Shown piece by piece: positions 6,770 through 14,861 of a DNA stretch of 26,240 bases. The position numbers were made by a program, and so were the translations under genes. Within the stretch, counting starts at the first letter, position 1; each line of letters starts with the position of its first letter. The notes beneath the pieces are model-generated. The model did no database searches. It worked only from the letters and a program-made list of their open reading frames with translations, and was not told where the DNA came from. This DNA is from DATLFI01 sp035524895 (lineage in GTDB: Bacteria > Acidobacteriota > Thermoanaerobaculia > Multivoradales > Multivoraceae): assembly GCA_035524895.1 (NCBI GenBank), contig DATLFI010000115.1, positions 1 to 26,240 on the forward strand. Direction: 5' to 3'.

Positions 6770-8539
6770 TCAGAAGCTCCAGAAACGCGGGATGAAGATC
6801 ACCGAGAGGATCCAGAAGATGATGTTCAGCGGCACGCCGGTGCGCAGGAAATCGGCGTAGCGGTAGCCACCGGCGTTGTAGATCATCGTGTTCGTCTGGT
6901 AGCCAACCGGGGTCGAGAAGCCGGTCGAGGCGGCGAAGGTGACCGCCATCAGCAGCGGCTTCGGGTCGATCCCGGTCTGTTGCGCCGTGGAGATGGCGAT
7001 CGGGGCGAGCAGGACCGCCGCGGCGTTGTTGCTCATCGCCTCGGTCAGGATCGCTGTCATCAGGTAGAAGACCGCCAACAAGGCGATCGGGCCGAGGTCC
7101 CCGACCGCCCCGATCGCCGATTCGGAGATCAGTCGCGCCGCCCCCGTCGTATCCATGGCGATACCCAGCGGCAGGACGCCGCCGAGCAGGAAGACGACCT
7201 TCCAGTCGATCGCATGGTAGGCCTCCTCGAGGTCGATCGACCGCGTCAGGACGAGCGCCAGGCAGCCGAGAATCGCACTGACCAGGATCGGCAGCACGTT
7301 GAGCGCCGCCAGGCCGACCACCACCGAGATGATGGCGATCACGATCGGCACCTTGTGGCGGCGCATTGCGGGCTCGTCCACCTCGTCGAGGACGATGAAG
7401 CTCTCGTCCTCACGCAGCAAAGGGATTTGCTCCTCCGGCGCCTGGATCAGCAGGGCGTCGCCCAGCTCCAGCCTGACGCTGTTCAGCTTGTTGCGGATGG
7501 TCTCGCCGCGGCGCTGGATAGCGAGCACTAGCGCCTTGTAGCGGTTGCGGAAGTCGAGGTCCTTCAGGGTGTGGCCCACCAGCCTGGAGTCCGGCGCCAC
7601 CAGCGCCTGCACCAGGCGCAGGTCTCCGGGCTGGAGCGTCTCGTCCTTGAGCTCGAACTCGACGTTGAGCTCCAGGTTCGCCGAGCCCCGCAGGCCGATG
7701 AGCTCCTTCAGCTCGCCGCGCACCAGCAGCACGTCCCCCTCCTGCATCGGCTGCCGCAGCGGCGCCCAGGTCTTCTCCTCGCCGTGCAGCAGCCGCAGCA
7801 CGGTGACGTCGTGCTCCTCGCCGAGCCGGCTCTCGCGCACCGACTTGCCGATCAGGGGCGAGCCGGCGCCGATGCGCAGCTCGGTGATGTACTCGCCGAG
7901 CGGGTAGGTGGCACTGAGCTCCTGCGCCTCGCGCTCGGGCAGCAGCCAGCGGCCGAAGGCTAGGAAGTACACGGTGCCGGCGGCGAACAGGATCAGCCCC
8001 ATGCGGCTGAACTCGAACATGCTGAAGTCGCCATAGCCGGCCCGCTCCGAGATGGCGCTGACCAGCAGGTTGGTCGAGGTGCCGATCAGGGTGCAAACTC
8101 CCCCGAACTGCGAGGCGGAGGAGAGGGGGATGAGCAGCTTCGAGGCGGCGATTTTGCGCCGGTTGGCGACCACCATCACCAGCGGGATGAACACCGCCAC
8201 CGCCGCCGTGTTGTTGATGAAGGCCGAGAGCACGCCGACGGTCGCCATCACCACCACCAGCGCGGTGAAGTGGTTGCGGCCGTAGCGCACCAGCAGCCGG
8301 CCGATCACCGCGGTGGCTCCGGTCTTCTGCAGCCCGGCGCTGAGCACGAACATCGCCGCCACGGTCACCGTCGCCGGGTTGCTGAAACCCGAGATCCCCT
8401 GCTCGGGGGTGACGAGACCGAAAACGAGGAGCGTCCCGAGGACGAGGAGAGCCACCAGGTCGATGGGGAACCGCTCGGAAATGAACAGAGCCACGGCGCC
8501 GGCGAGGATTGCCAGCACCAGCACGATCTCCCAGCTCAT
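6770..8539 (-). CDS. SLC13/DASS-family permease with two RCK_C domains
   Basis: A 589-residue inner-membrane transporter of the divalent-anion:sodium symporter superfamily; members carry dicarboxylates, sulfate or similar anions. The N-terminal bundle (residues 1-205) has NPATVTVAAM and INNTAAVAVFIP (108-119), and the C-terminal bundle (about 397-589) has SNNAAAVLLAPIAIS, the two pseudo-symmetric 'SNT'-type hairpin motifs. Between them sit two RCK_C/TrkA_C ligand-binding domains, about residues 213-286 and 305-376 (GSPLIGKSVRESRL and DSRLVGHTLKDLDF), a common arrangement in bacterial members. Start: ATG 8539, preceded by GGAGAGGAAGG; the longer in-frame extension runs into the divergent gene and is not credible. 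Substrate is unknown. Sulfate would fit the nearby ASST-like gene, but the two genes are 180 bases apart and RCK_C-type DASS proteins are too diverse to decide. Confidence 0.92.
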   Translation of the reverse strand: MSWEIVLVLAILAGAVALFISERFPIDLVALLVLGTLLVFGLVTPEQGISGFSNPATVTVAAMFVLSAGLQKTGATAVIGRLLVRYGRNHFTALVVVMATVGVLSAFINNTAAVAVFIPLVMVVANRRKIAASKLLIPLSSASQFGGVCTLIGTSTNLLVSAISERAGYGDFSMFEFSRMGLILFAAGTVYFLAFGRWLLPEREAQELSATYPLGEYITELRIGAGSPLIGKSVRESRLGEEHDVTVLRLLHGEEKTWAPLRQPMQEGDVLLVRGELKELIGLRGSANLELNVEFELKDETLQPGDLRLVQALVAPDSRLVGHTLKDLDFRNRYKALVLAIQRRGETIRNKLNSVRLELGDALLIQAPEEQIPLLREDESFIVLDEVDEPAMRRHKVPIVIAIISVVVGLAALNVLPILVSAILGCLALVLTRSIDLEEAYHAIDWKVVFLLGGVLPLGIAMDTTGAARLISESAIGAVGDLGPIALLAVFYLMTAILTEAMSNNAAAVLLAPIAISTAQQTGIDPKPLLMAVTFAASTGFSTPVGYQTNTMIYNAGGYRYADFLRTGVPLNIIFWILSVIFIPRFWSF

Positions 8540-8543
8540 CCTT

Positions 8544-8571
8544 CCTCTCCCATGATCCCTCTCCCATGATC
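8544..8571 (-). repeat. 14-bp perfect tandem duplication at the permease ribosome binding site
   Basis: CCTCTCCCATGATC occurs twice back to back (8544-8557 and 8558-8571). Read on the permease strand each unit is GATCATGGGAGAGG, so both an ATG and a purine-rich ribosome-binding-like sequence are duplicated directly upstream of the true ATG at 8539. The two extra ATGs are in other frames than the permease. Confidence 0.8.
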
Positions 8572-8713
8572 GGTGTGCTGCAAGCCTAACCTCAGGGGCG
8601 CGAGGAGACTCGACCCATGTCGGTCCTTCTGCCGAGTTGCGTGCTCGACCTCGAGCCGCTATTTCTACAGCGATAGGCGAATCGGAGCGCCTGCCGCGCC
8701 GGGAGGGGATCCA

Positions 8714-9835
8714 GTGACCTATCGACGGTGGTCCATCCGAGCTTTTTCGTGCACAGTGTTCGGCGCACTGGCCATCCTGAGCTCGGCACCGTCGGAAGCA
8801 CAGGTCCAGCTCACGGACCGCGCGCGCCAGACGGCGCAGGGTGGCCGGGTCGACCTGCTCGAAGACGGCGCGCTGCACGTGGTGCTCTGCGGCACCGGCT
8901 CTCCGCTACCCGATCGCGACCGCGCCGGGCCGTGCACGGCGGTGCTCGCCAACGGTCGGTTCTTCGTCGTCGATGTCGGACCTGGAGCGACCGAGAGCAT
9001 CCAGCTCATCGGGCTACCGCGGGGCCGTCTGTCGGCGCTGCTGCTCACGCACTTCCATTCCGATCACATCGCCGAGCTCGGCGAGCTGGTGTTCTCGAGC
9101 TGGGTCGGCGGTCGCATGCAGCCCCTGCTGGTCTACGGACCCGAGGGCGTGGAGCAGGTCGTCGCGGGCTTCCAGCAGGCCTATGCGTTCGACGCCGGCT
9201 ACCGCACGGCACACCACGGCGCCGAGATGATGCCGCCGGCCGCCGGACGGGCCGAGGCGAGGACGATCCGCCTCGCCGACTCGGCGAGCGAGGCCTCGAG
9301 CGCGGCGAACCCCTCGAACGCGAGCGGCACCGTCCTCTACGACCAGGACGGCCTACGCGTCAGCGCCGTCGCGGTCGACCACCGGCCGATCGCGCCGGCC
9401 GTGGGGTATCGCTTCGACTTCGGCGGTCGCTGCGTCGTCGTCAGCGGCGACACCGTGCGCTCGCCGGCGCTCGCGGCAGCGGCGAAGGGCTGCGACTTGC
9501 TGGTGCACGAGGTGCTGTCGGACACGCTGGTGAGCGCAGCAGCACGAGCGATGGCGGGCGCCGGGAACGCGCGGCTCGGTCAGATGCTCACCGACACCCT
9601 CGACTACCACACCTTCCCGGCCGACGTGTTCGCGCTCGCCGCCGAGGCCGGTGTCCGCGTGGTCGTGCTCACCCACCTGGTCCCTCCGGTGCCGGCGGCC
9701 CAGGCGGAGGCCGTGTTCACCCAGGGTCGCGACGCGTTCGCCGGCGCGGTCCACGTCGGTGTCGACGGCATGCACTTCACGCTGCCGCCGGACTCGAGGG
9801 AGATCGTAGTCAGCCGACCCGGCCCGCAGCCCTGA
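8714..9835 (+). CDS. Exported MBL-fold metallo-hydrolase
   Basis: A 373-residue metallo-beta-lactamase-fold hydrolase, close in layout to the RNase Z/arylsulfatase-like branch. Metal ligands visible: H113-x-H115-x-D117-H118 in THFHSDH, H223 (VDHRPI), D246 (SGDT) and H321 (VVLTHLVP), consistent with a two-metal centre. The N-terminus from the GTG at 8714 is a signal peptide (VTYRRWSIRAFSCTVFGALA, cleavage near SEAQ), so the enzyme is periplasmic and probably not a true tRNA 3' processing enzyme. The GTG is chosen because GGGAGGGG lies just upstream (8701-8708). An Ala/Ser-rich insert around residues 175-205 (SASEASSAANPSNAS) is probably a surface loop. It lies 27 bases upstream of an aminotransferase gene and likely heads that operon. 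Substrate cannot be told. Confidence 0.9.
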   Translation: MTYRRWSIRAFSCTVFGALAILSSAPSEAQVQLTDRARQTAQGGRVDLLEDGALHVVLCGTGSPLPDRDRAGPCTAVLANGRFFVVDVGPGATESIQLIGLPRGRLSALLLTHFHSDHIAELGELVFSSWVGGRMQPLLVYGPEGVEQVVAGFQQAYAFDAGYRTAHHGAEMMPPAAGRAEARTIRLADSASEASSAANPSNASGTVLYDQDGLRVSAVAVDHRPIAPAVGYRFDFGGRCVVVSGDTVRSPALAAAAKGCDLLVHEVLSDTLVSAAARAMAGAGNARLGQMLTDTLDYHTFPADVFALAAEAGVRVVVLTHLVPPVPAAQAEAVFTQGRDAFAGAVHVGVDGMHFTLPPDSREIVVSRPGPQP

Positions 9836-9862
9836 GACCTGCGCCCTGTTACGGTCGCCGCC

Positions 9863-11035
9863 ATGGCGACCTGGCGGCTCGACCCCGAGATCGACTACCT
9901 CAACCACGGCTCCTACGGCGCCTGCCCTGCGGAGGTGCTGGGGCAGCAACAGCGTTGGCGCGACGAGCTCGAGCGCGAGCCGATGCGATTCTTCGGGGAG
10001 GTCTACCAGCCCGCGCTCGATGACGCGCGCAACGAGCTGGCGACCTTCGTCGGAGCCGATCCGGCGGGTCTGGTGTTCGTGCCGAACGCCACGACCGGCG
10101 CCAACGCCGTGCTGCGCTCGATGGAGCGCGCGCTGCTGCCAGGCGACGAACTGCTGACCACGAGCCATGCCTACAACGCCTGCCGCAACGCGCTCGAGGC
10201 CACCGCGGCCCGCGCGGGAGCGCGGGTGGTCGTCGCATCGGTGCCCTTCCCGCTGGAAGACCCCAGCGAGGTCGCGGCGGCTGTGCTCGGGAGCGTCACC
10301 GACCGCACCCGGCTCGCGCTGCTCGACCACGTGACGTCGCCCACCGCCGTGCGCTTCCCGATCGAGGCGCTGGTCGCAACGCTCGAACCGAGAGTGCCGG
10401 TGCTGGTCGACGGCGCACACGCCCCCGGGATGGTGCCGCTCGGGCTCGATGCCCTCGGCGCCTCGTTCTACGTGGGCAACTGCCACAAGTGGCTCTGCGC
10501 GCCGAAGGGAGCGGGGTTCCTCCACGTGCGCGAGGACTACCGCGAGCGAGTGCTCCCGGTGACGATCAGCCATGGCTGGAACGGTGGCTGGGGTGGCGAC
10601 AACCGTCTCCACGCGCTCTTCGACTGGACCGGCACCACCGACCCGACGCCGGCGCTCTGCGTGCCGGCCGCGCTGCAGACGATCGGTGCGCTCGATCCGC
10701 GCGGCTGGCCGGGCGTGATGGAGGCCAACCGGGATCTGGCGCTCCAGGCGCGCGACATCCTCGCCGGCGCGCTCGGCGTCGAGGCGCCCGCGCCCGACGA
10801 CATGCTCGGTGCCATGGCGACGCTGCCGCTGCCAGATTCGTCCCGGCGCGTCACGGACCGTTCGCTCGACGCACTGAGCGCGCTCCTGCGCGAGCGCGGA
10901 TTCACGGTTCCGGTGTTCGTCTGGCCGGCCTGGCCGAGTCGGGTGCTGCGCGTCTCGGCACAGCGGTACAATCTGCTGGACCAGTACCAGCGGCTGGCCG
11001 TGACGCTGCGCGAGCTCCTGGATGGTGGCGGCTGA
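9863..11035 (+). CDS. Class-V-fold PLP-dependent aminotransferase / epimerase-like enzyme
   Basis: A 390-residue PLP enzyme of the aminotransferase class V family, resembling isopenicillin-N-epimerase-like and cysteine-desulfurase-like proteins. The Schiff-base lysine is K209 in GNCHKWLCAPKG, and the pyridine-nitrogen partner is D183 in VDGAHAPG; both are in the spacing expected for the family. The N-terminus (LNHGSYGACPAEVL) is the usual 'L-N-x-G-S-x-G' substrate/PLP loop, and ATTGANAVLRS near residue 78 binds the cofactor phosphate. No signal peptide, so cytoplasmic. ATG 9863 lacks a strong ribosome binding site and follows the MBL gene by 27 bases, suggesting coupled expression. The reaction (desulfurase, epimerase, kynureninase-like or other) is undetermined. 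The MBL enzyme is exported and this one is not, so they need not share a substrate. Confidence 0.9.
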   Translation: MATWRLDPEIDYLNHGSYGACPAEVLGQQQRWRDELEREPMRFFGEVYQPALDDARNELATFVGADPAGLVFVPNATTGANAVLRSMERALLPGDELLTTSHAYNACRNALEATAARAGARVVVASVPFPLEDPSEVAAAVLGSVTDRTRLALLDHVTSPTAVRFPIEALVATLEPRVPVLVDGAHAPGMVPLGLDALGASFYVGNCHKWLCAPKGAGFLHVREDYRERVLPVTISHGWNGGWGGDNRLHALFDWTGTTDPTPALCVPAALQTIGALDPRGWPGVMEANRDLALQARDILAGALGVEAPAPDDMLGAMATLPLPDSSRRVTDRSLDALSALLRERGFTVPVFVWPAWPSRVLRVSAQRYNLLDQYQRLAVTLRELLDGGG

Positions 11036-11049
11036 GCAGGTCGCGCGGC

Positions 11050-11802
11050 GTGAGGCGTAGCGGCAACGGGTCTGGACCCTCGGGGTCGATCCTGGTTTCG
11101 CCGCTGGCCGACGCCGTGGAGGAAGGCTACCGGGAGCTGTGGTGCGAACGCGGTGTCCCCGAGCTGGGCTGGATCGCCGAGCTGCTGCGAGGGCGACCGC
11201 TGCTCGAAGGGTTTCGGCTGGCGCTCGCGACGGCGAGCTCGGGTCGCCGCGCGTCGGGTCAGAGCCGGTTCACGCTGTTCGCCGCCGCTGGCTCCTACTC
11301 GTCGCTCGATGCGGACGGCCTGGCCAGGCTGCGCCTCGCGCTAGCCGAGCGAGAGGCGCTGGCACCGCTCTCGGGGGCCATGCTCGATCTCGTCGCCGCC
11401 TTCCCCTCCCATCCGATGGCGTCCCTCGCCTCGACGCCCGAGTCCTCGCCCACTACGCCCGGGAACGCGCGACTCGGCTCGCTCCTCGATCGTCACGAGT
11501 CGCTCCTCGACCCAGCCTCGCGGAGCTCGCTGCGCGTGCAGCTCGTGGTGCTCTGGCAAGCCGTGCAGGCCGGCGTCCTGCGCGGCGCCAGCACCAGAGC
11601 GGTGGCCGACATGGCGCACGCGGCACGCTTTCCGCTTACGCCGGAGTCCCTACCCGCGGCCCGCGGGCTCTTGGGGCTAGCCGCGCAGGTGCTCCAAGTC
11701 GAACCGCTCCTGCCACGCACCGAATGGCCCGACCGATTCTGGGCACGGTACGCAGAGTTGCGTGAGCTCCATGGCCCGAGCCCGCAGCCCTGGCGACCGT
11801 GA
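11050..11802 (+). CDS. Hypothetical protein, third gene of the MBL-aminotransferase operon
   Basis: A 250-residue, probably cytoplasmic, helix-rich protein I do not recognise. I place the start at the GTG at 11050 (14 bases after the aminotransferase stop) because an AGCAGG lies 7 bases upstream and the codon pattern becomes strongly GC3 from there; the open frame continues further upstream only as a shadow of the aminotransferase gene. Visible features: ADAVEEGYRELWCERGVPEL near the N-terminus, ASGQSRFTLFAAAGSYSSLD around residue 75, a Ser/Pro/Thr-rich linker (ASTPESSPTTPGN) near residue 130, then long amphipathic helices with many Leu and Ala. There is no transmembrane segment, metal motif or nucleotide-binding loop. 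A structural or regulatory partner of the upstream enzymes is possible but unproven. Confidence 0.7.
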   Translation: MRRSGNGSGPSGSILVSPLADAVEEGYRELWCERGVPELGWIAELLRGRPLLEGFRLALATASSGRRASGQSRFTLFAAAGSYSSLDADGLARLRLALAEREALAPLSGAMLDLVAAFPSHPMASLASTPESSPTTPGNARLGSLLDRHESLLDPASRSSLRVQLVVLWQAVQAGVLRGASTRAVADMAHAARFPLTPESLPAARGLLGLAAQVLQVEPLLPRTEWPDRFWARYAELRELHGPSPQPWRP

Positions 11803-11992
11803 CCGCGCAGCCCAGCGCCTCGCGCCTCGCGCCCCGAGATCTCTGTCCGGCGAGGGATTGCGCTCGCAGTCGGCAACGAAGGCGCGCACCCGGCGAGGCG
11901 CCAGCCCTCCGGCCCGGATCGCTGCGCCGACTCCTGGGGGCCCGACCGGCTAAGCTCGCGCCACGGTCGCGCGAGGCGCGGCCCAACCACCG

Positions 11993-13693
11993 GTGTCCAC
12001 CGTGCTCACGCTCCGCACCGCGCTTCGCGGCGCCGCGCGCGCCCGCGACGTCGTCTCCGTGCTCGCCCGCTACGGTTGGGCCGACCTGGCGGCGGAGTGG
12101 GGGCTGCCGCGCAGCCTGCGGCCGGTTCGCGAGGAGGTCGTCGCCGCCGAGGGTGAGGACGAGGACGCCGGCCTACCGAATCCGCGCAGCCTGCGTCGCG
12201 CGTTCGAGGAGCTCGGTCCCACCTTCGTGAAGCTGGGGCAGGTGCTGAGCACGCGCAGCGACCTGCTGGAGGAGGCCTACACGCGCGAGCTCAGGCTGCT
12301 CCAGGAGCAGGTTGCGCCGGTGCCCTTCGAGGAGATCGAGGAGGTCATCGACGACGCGCTGGGCGAGCGGCGCGCCGAGCTGTTCCTGAGCATCGACGAG
12401 CAGCCGCTCGCCGCCGGCTCGATCGCGCAGATCCACCGAGCGCGCCTGCGCGACGGCAGCGAGGTCGTGGTCAAGGTGCTGCGTCCTGGCATTCGCGAGG
12501 TGATCGCGGGCGACATCGAAGTGATGACACTGATCGCGGGGTTCGCCGAACGGCGCGCGGAGCAGCTCGGCTTCAGCCCGCTCGAGCTGGTGCGCGAGTT
12601 CACCCGGAGCATCTACCGCGAGATCGACCTGCTCCACGAGGGACAGGCAACCGAGCGGTTTCGTAAGGCCTTCGCCGACGATCCCCGCGTGGTGTTTCCG
12701 CGCGTCACCTGGGAAGCCGCCACCTCGCAGCTCCTGACGCTCGAGTTCCTGCCCGGCAGCACGCTGGCGCGCCTGGAGCCGGAGGACATCGAGCCCGAGT
12801 TGCGACAGCGTCTGCTCGAGACAGGCACCGACGTCGTGTTCCGACAGTGCCTCGAGCTCGGCTTCTTCCACGCTGACCCTCACCCGGGCAACCTCATGGT
12901 GCTCGACGACGGGCGTCTCGGCTTCGTCGACTGCGGCATGAGCGGGCAGGTGGACTCGCGCACCGCCGGCCAGCTCGCCGACCTGGTCTCGGGCCTGGTC
13001 CAGGGCGACTCGGAGCTGGTGCTGGACGCCGCGCTGCGCATCACCGACGGCGACGTCACGCTGCAGACCGACCGCCGCCTGCGCCGCACGGTTTCCGACT
13101 TCCTGCTCGACGTCGAGGGCACCGACCTCGAGCACCTCGAGGTTGGCAAGCTGCTGCGGCGCTTCTTCGACACCCTGCGCGAGCATCGGCTGCGCTGTCC
13201 GGGCGATCTCCTGATGCTGATCAAGGCGCTCACCACGATCGAGGGGGTCGCCACCTGGCTCGATCCGTCGTTCGACGTGGTCGCCAGCCTGCGCCCCCAC
13301 GTCGAGCGTCTGATCGGACACCGCTACGCGCCCGAGGAGGTGTGGCGGCGGGTTCAGCACGCTGTCCAGGCGTACTCGCGCCTGCTGGCCGACCTGCCGC
13401 GCGACGTGCGCATGCTCTCGCAGCGCCTGCGTAGCAACCGCCTGAGCATGGGTATCGAGCACCGCGGTCTGGATCGACTCACCGAGACCATCGAGCACGC
13501 CAGCCGCAACGTCGCGTTCGCGCTGATGATCGCGGCGACCATCGTCGGTTCGGCGATCCTGGTGATGGCCGACGTCGGAACCGGCACCGCGGGCCTGCTG
13601 ACCCAGGTCGCCATCGCCGCCGCGGTCGTCGCGGCGGTGCTCGGACTGCTGCTCGCACTCACCCACTACCGCGGCCGAAGGACGCGCCCGTGA
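11993..13693 (+). CDS. ABC1/UbiB/AarF-family atypical kinase
   Basis: The 566-residue product belongs to the UbiB family, atypical protein-kinase-like ATPases tied to ubiquinone and isoprenoid-lipid metabolism. All hallmark elements are present: the KxGQ motif (K80-L-G82-Q83 in FVKLGQVLSTRSDLL), the Ala-rich nucleotide loop AAGSIAQIHRA, invariant lysine K161 in VVVKVLRPG, the catalytic loop HADPHPGN (H293, D295, N300) and the metal-binding D313 in DCGM. Two transmembrane helices end the protein (ALMIAATIVGSAILVMA and a Val/Ala/Leu-rich one), anchoring it in the inner membrane as usual. The GTG at 11993 gives a normal family length; the ribosome binding site is weak. A 190-base gap separates it from the upstream operon. 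The final codons lie in a tandem duplication that spans the stop. Confidence 0.95.
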   Translation: MSTVLTLRTALRGAARARDVVSVLARYGWADLAAEWGLPRSLRPVREEVVAAEGEDEDAGLPNPRSLRRAFEELGPTFVKLGQVLSTRSDLLEEAYTRELRLLQEQVAPVPFEEIEEVIDDALGERRAELFLSIDEQPLAAGSIAQIHRARLRDGSEVVVKVLRPGIREVIAGDIEVMTLIAGFAERRAEQLGFSPLELVREFTRSIYREIDLLHEGQATERFRKAFADDPRVVFPRVTWEAATSQLLTLEFLPGSTLARLEPEDIEPELRQRLLETGTDVVFRQCLELGFFHADPHPGNLMVLDDGRLGFVDCGMSGQVDSRTAGQLADLVSGLVQGDSELVLDAALRITDGDVTLQTDRRLRRTVSDFLLDVEGTDLEHLEVGKLLRRFFDTLREHRLRCPGDLLMLIKALTTIEGVATWLDPSFDVVASLRPHVERLIGHRYAPEEVWRRVQHAVQAYSRLLADLPRDVRMLSQRLRSNRLSMGIEHRGLDRLTETIEHASRNVAFALMIAATIVGSAILVMADVGTGTAGLLTQVAIAAAVVAAVLGLLLALTHYRGRRTRP

Positions 13694-13715
13694 CTACCGC
13701 GGCCGAAGGACGCGC
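13665..13715 (+). repeat. Tandem duplication spanning the UbiB-like stop codon
   Basis: Twenty-three bases at 13665-13687 are repeated exactly at 13693-13715 (period 28; unit begins ACTACCGCGGCCGAAGG). The first unit encodes the C-terminal HYRGRRTRP tail; the TGA stop (13691-13693) sits at the junction. The second unit fills most of the 40-base gap before the esterase gene. Confidence 0.85.
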
Positions 13716-13733
13716 TGCTGAAGGGCAGGGACC

Positions 13734-14696
13734 ATGACAGCCAACGGACTGCTCGCGTTGCTGCTTCTGGCGGGCGTGCCGATCTGCGGTGCCCCGGTGG
13801 CCTCCCAATCGACCTCTCGGGCAACGACGGCACCAGGTCCCTCGGAAGGTGCCACCCCCGTCGGGGTCGAGGTCGAGGTCGCCCGCGACCTGACCTACCT
13901 CGCGACGCGGCCAGTTGCCGCGGGCGGCACCACGCTCGATCTCTACTACACCGCGAGCGCGCCGGGCGCCGCACCTGCGGACCCGTCGCCGATCGTCGTC
14001 TTCGTGCACGGCGGCGGCTGGCGACGAGGGGACAAGGCGCAGCATGCCGAGAAGGGCGAGTACTTCGCGCGAGCGGGCTTCCTCTTTGCCAGCATCAACT
14101 ACCGGCTCTACCCCGATGTCGATCCCGCCACCCAGGCACTCGACGTCGCGCAAGCGGTCTCCTGGATCGCCCGCAACGCCGAAACCTACGACGCGGACCC
14201 CACCCTGGTCTTCTTGATGGGCCACTCGGCGGGAGCGCACCTGGCGGCGCTGGCGGCGCTCGACCCGACCTACCTCGAGCGCGCGCGCTTCCCGCGCCAA
14301 CACTTGCGAGGCGTGGTGTTGCTCGACGGCGCCGGCTACGACCTCCTGGAGAGACAGGGTAGCGAGCTCGCGCGGGAGCTCGACCTGCTGCGCACGGTGT
14401 TCGGTGATGATCCGGCAACGCTTCGCCGACTGTCGCCAATCCACGCGATCGACATCGACGCCGGCGGCGCGCCGCCTGCATTTCTCGTCCTGCACGTGCC
14501 GCGCGAGGCTTCACGCCAGGCCTCGGAGAAGCTTTCTGCTCGCCTGCGCCAGGCTGGCGGCACCGCCGAAGTAGTGGAGACCCCGGGCAAGTCACACCGG
14601 ACGCTCAACCGCGAGCTCGGTCACGACGGCGACGGGCCGACGACGCTGGTGTCGACGTTCCTACGCCGCCTCTCGAACAGCGCGTCTCAACCGTAG
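13734..14696 (+). CDS. Exported alpha/beta hydrolase (esterase-like)
   Basis: A 320-residue serine hydrolase of the esterase/BD-FAE type. The oxyanion-hole motif is H92-G-G-G-W, the nucleophile elbow is G-H-S165-A-G, and the catalytic His is probably H288 in GKSHRTLNRELG. The acid member of the triad is unclear: the usual 'H-G-x-x-D' loop reads LHVPREASRQ, so a Glu may serve, or the acid lies elsewhere. Residues 1-24 are a signal peptide (MTANGLLALLLLAGVPICGA), followed by a Ser/Thr/Pro-rich linker, so it acts in the periplasm or outside. ATG 13734 is preceded by AGGGCAGGG. The gene starts 40 bases after the UbiB-like gene and may share its transcript, though the functions look unrelated. Substrate: likely a small ester or acylated compound. 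Confidence 0.9.
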   Translation: MTANGLLALLLLAGVPICGAPVASQSTSRATTAPGPSEGATPVGVEVEVARDLTYLATRPVAAGGTTLDLYYTASAPGAAPADPSPIVVFVHGGGWRRGDKAQHAEKGEYFARAGFLFASINYRLYPDVDPATQALDVAQAVSWIARNAETYDADPTLVFLMGHSAGAHLAALAALDPTYLERARFPRQHLRGVVLLDGAGYDLLERQGSELARELDLLRTVFGDDPATLRRLSPIHAIDIDAGGAPPAFLVLHVPREASRQASEKLSARLRQAGGTAEVVETPGKSHRTLNRELGHDGDGPTTLVSTFLRRLSNSASQP

Positions 14697-14861
14697 GATG
14701 CGGCGCAGGGACCGATGGCAGCAGAGTTGCATTGATCTTCGGAGCGTGCTGTTGGAGGAAGCTCGTTCGGAGCACCTTGCAGCGCTCGAGGGCGACAGAG
14801 CCCGCCGCATCCACGAATCCGAAGGAACGAACTGCAAGCAACGACTGCAAGCGAGGCCGTG

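Noticed and set aside
11803..11992. Small open frames in the gap before the UbiB-like gene
   Set aside because: Arg/Ser/Pro-rich translations, no ribosome binding site, no hydrophobic or cysteine pattern; treated as intergenic.
12173..13666. 497-codon minus-strand open frame
   Set aside because: Antisense to the UbiB-like kinase, whose catalytic motifs are all intact; the translation is Gln/His/Val-rich shadow sequence.
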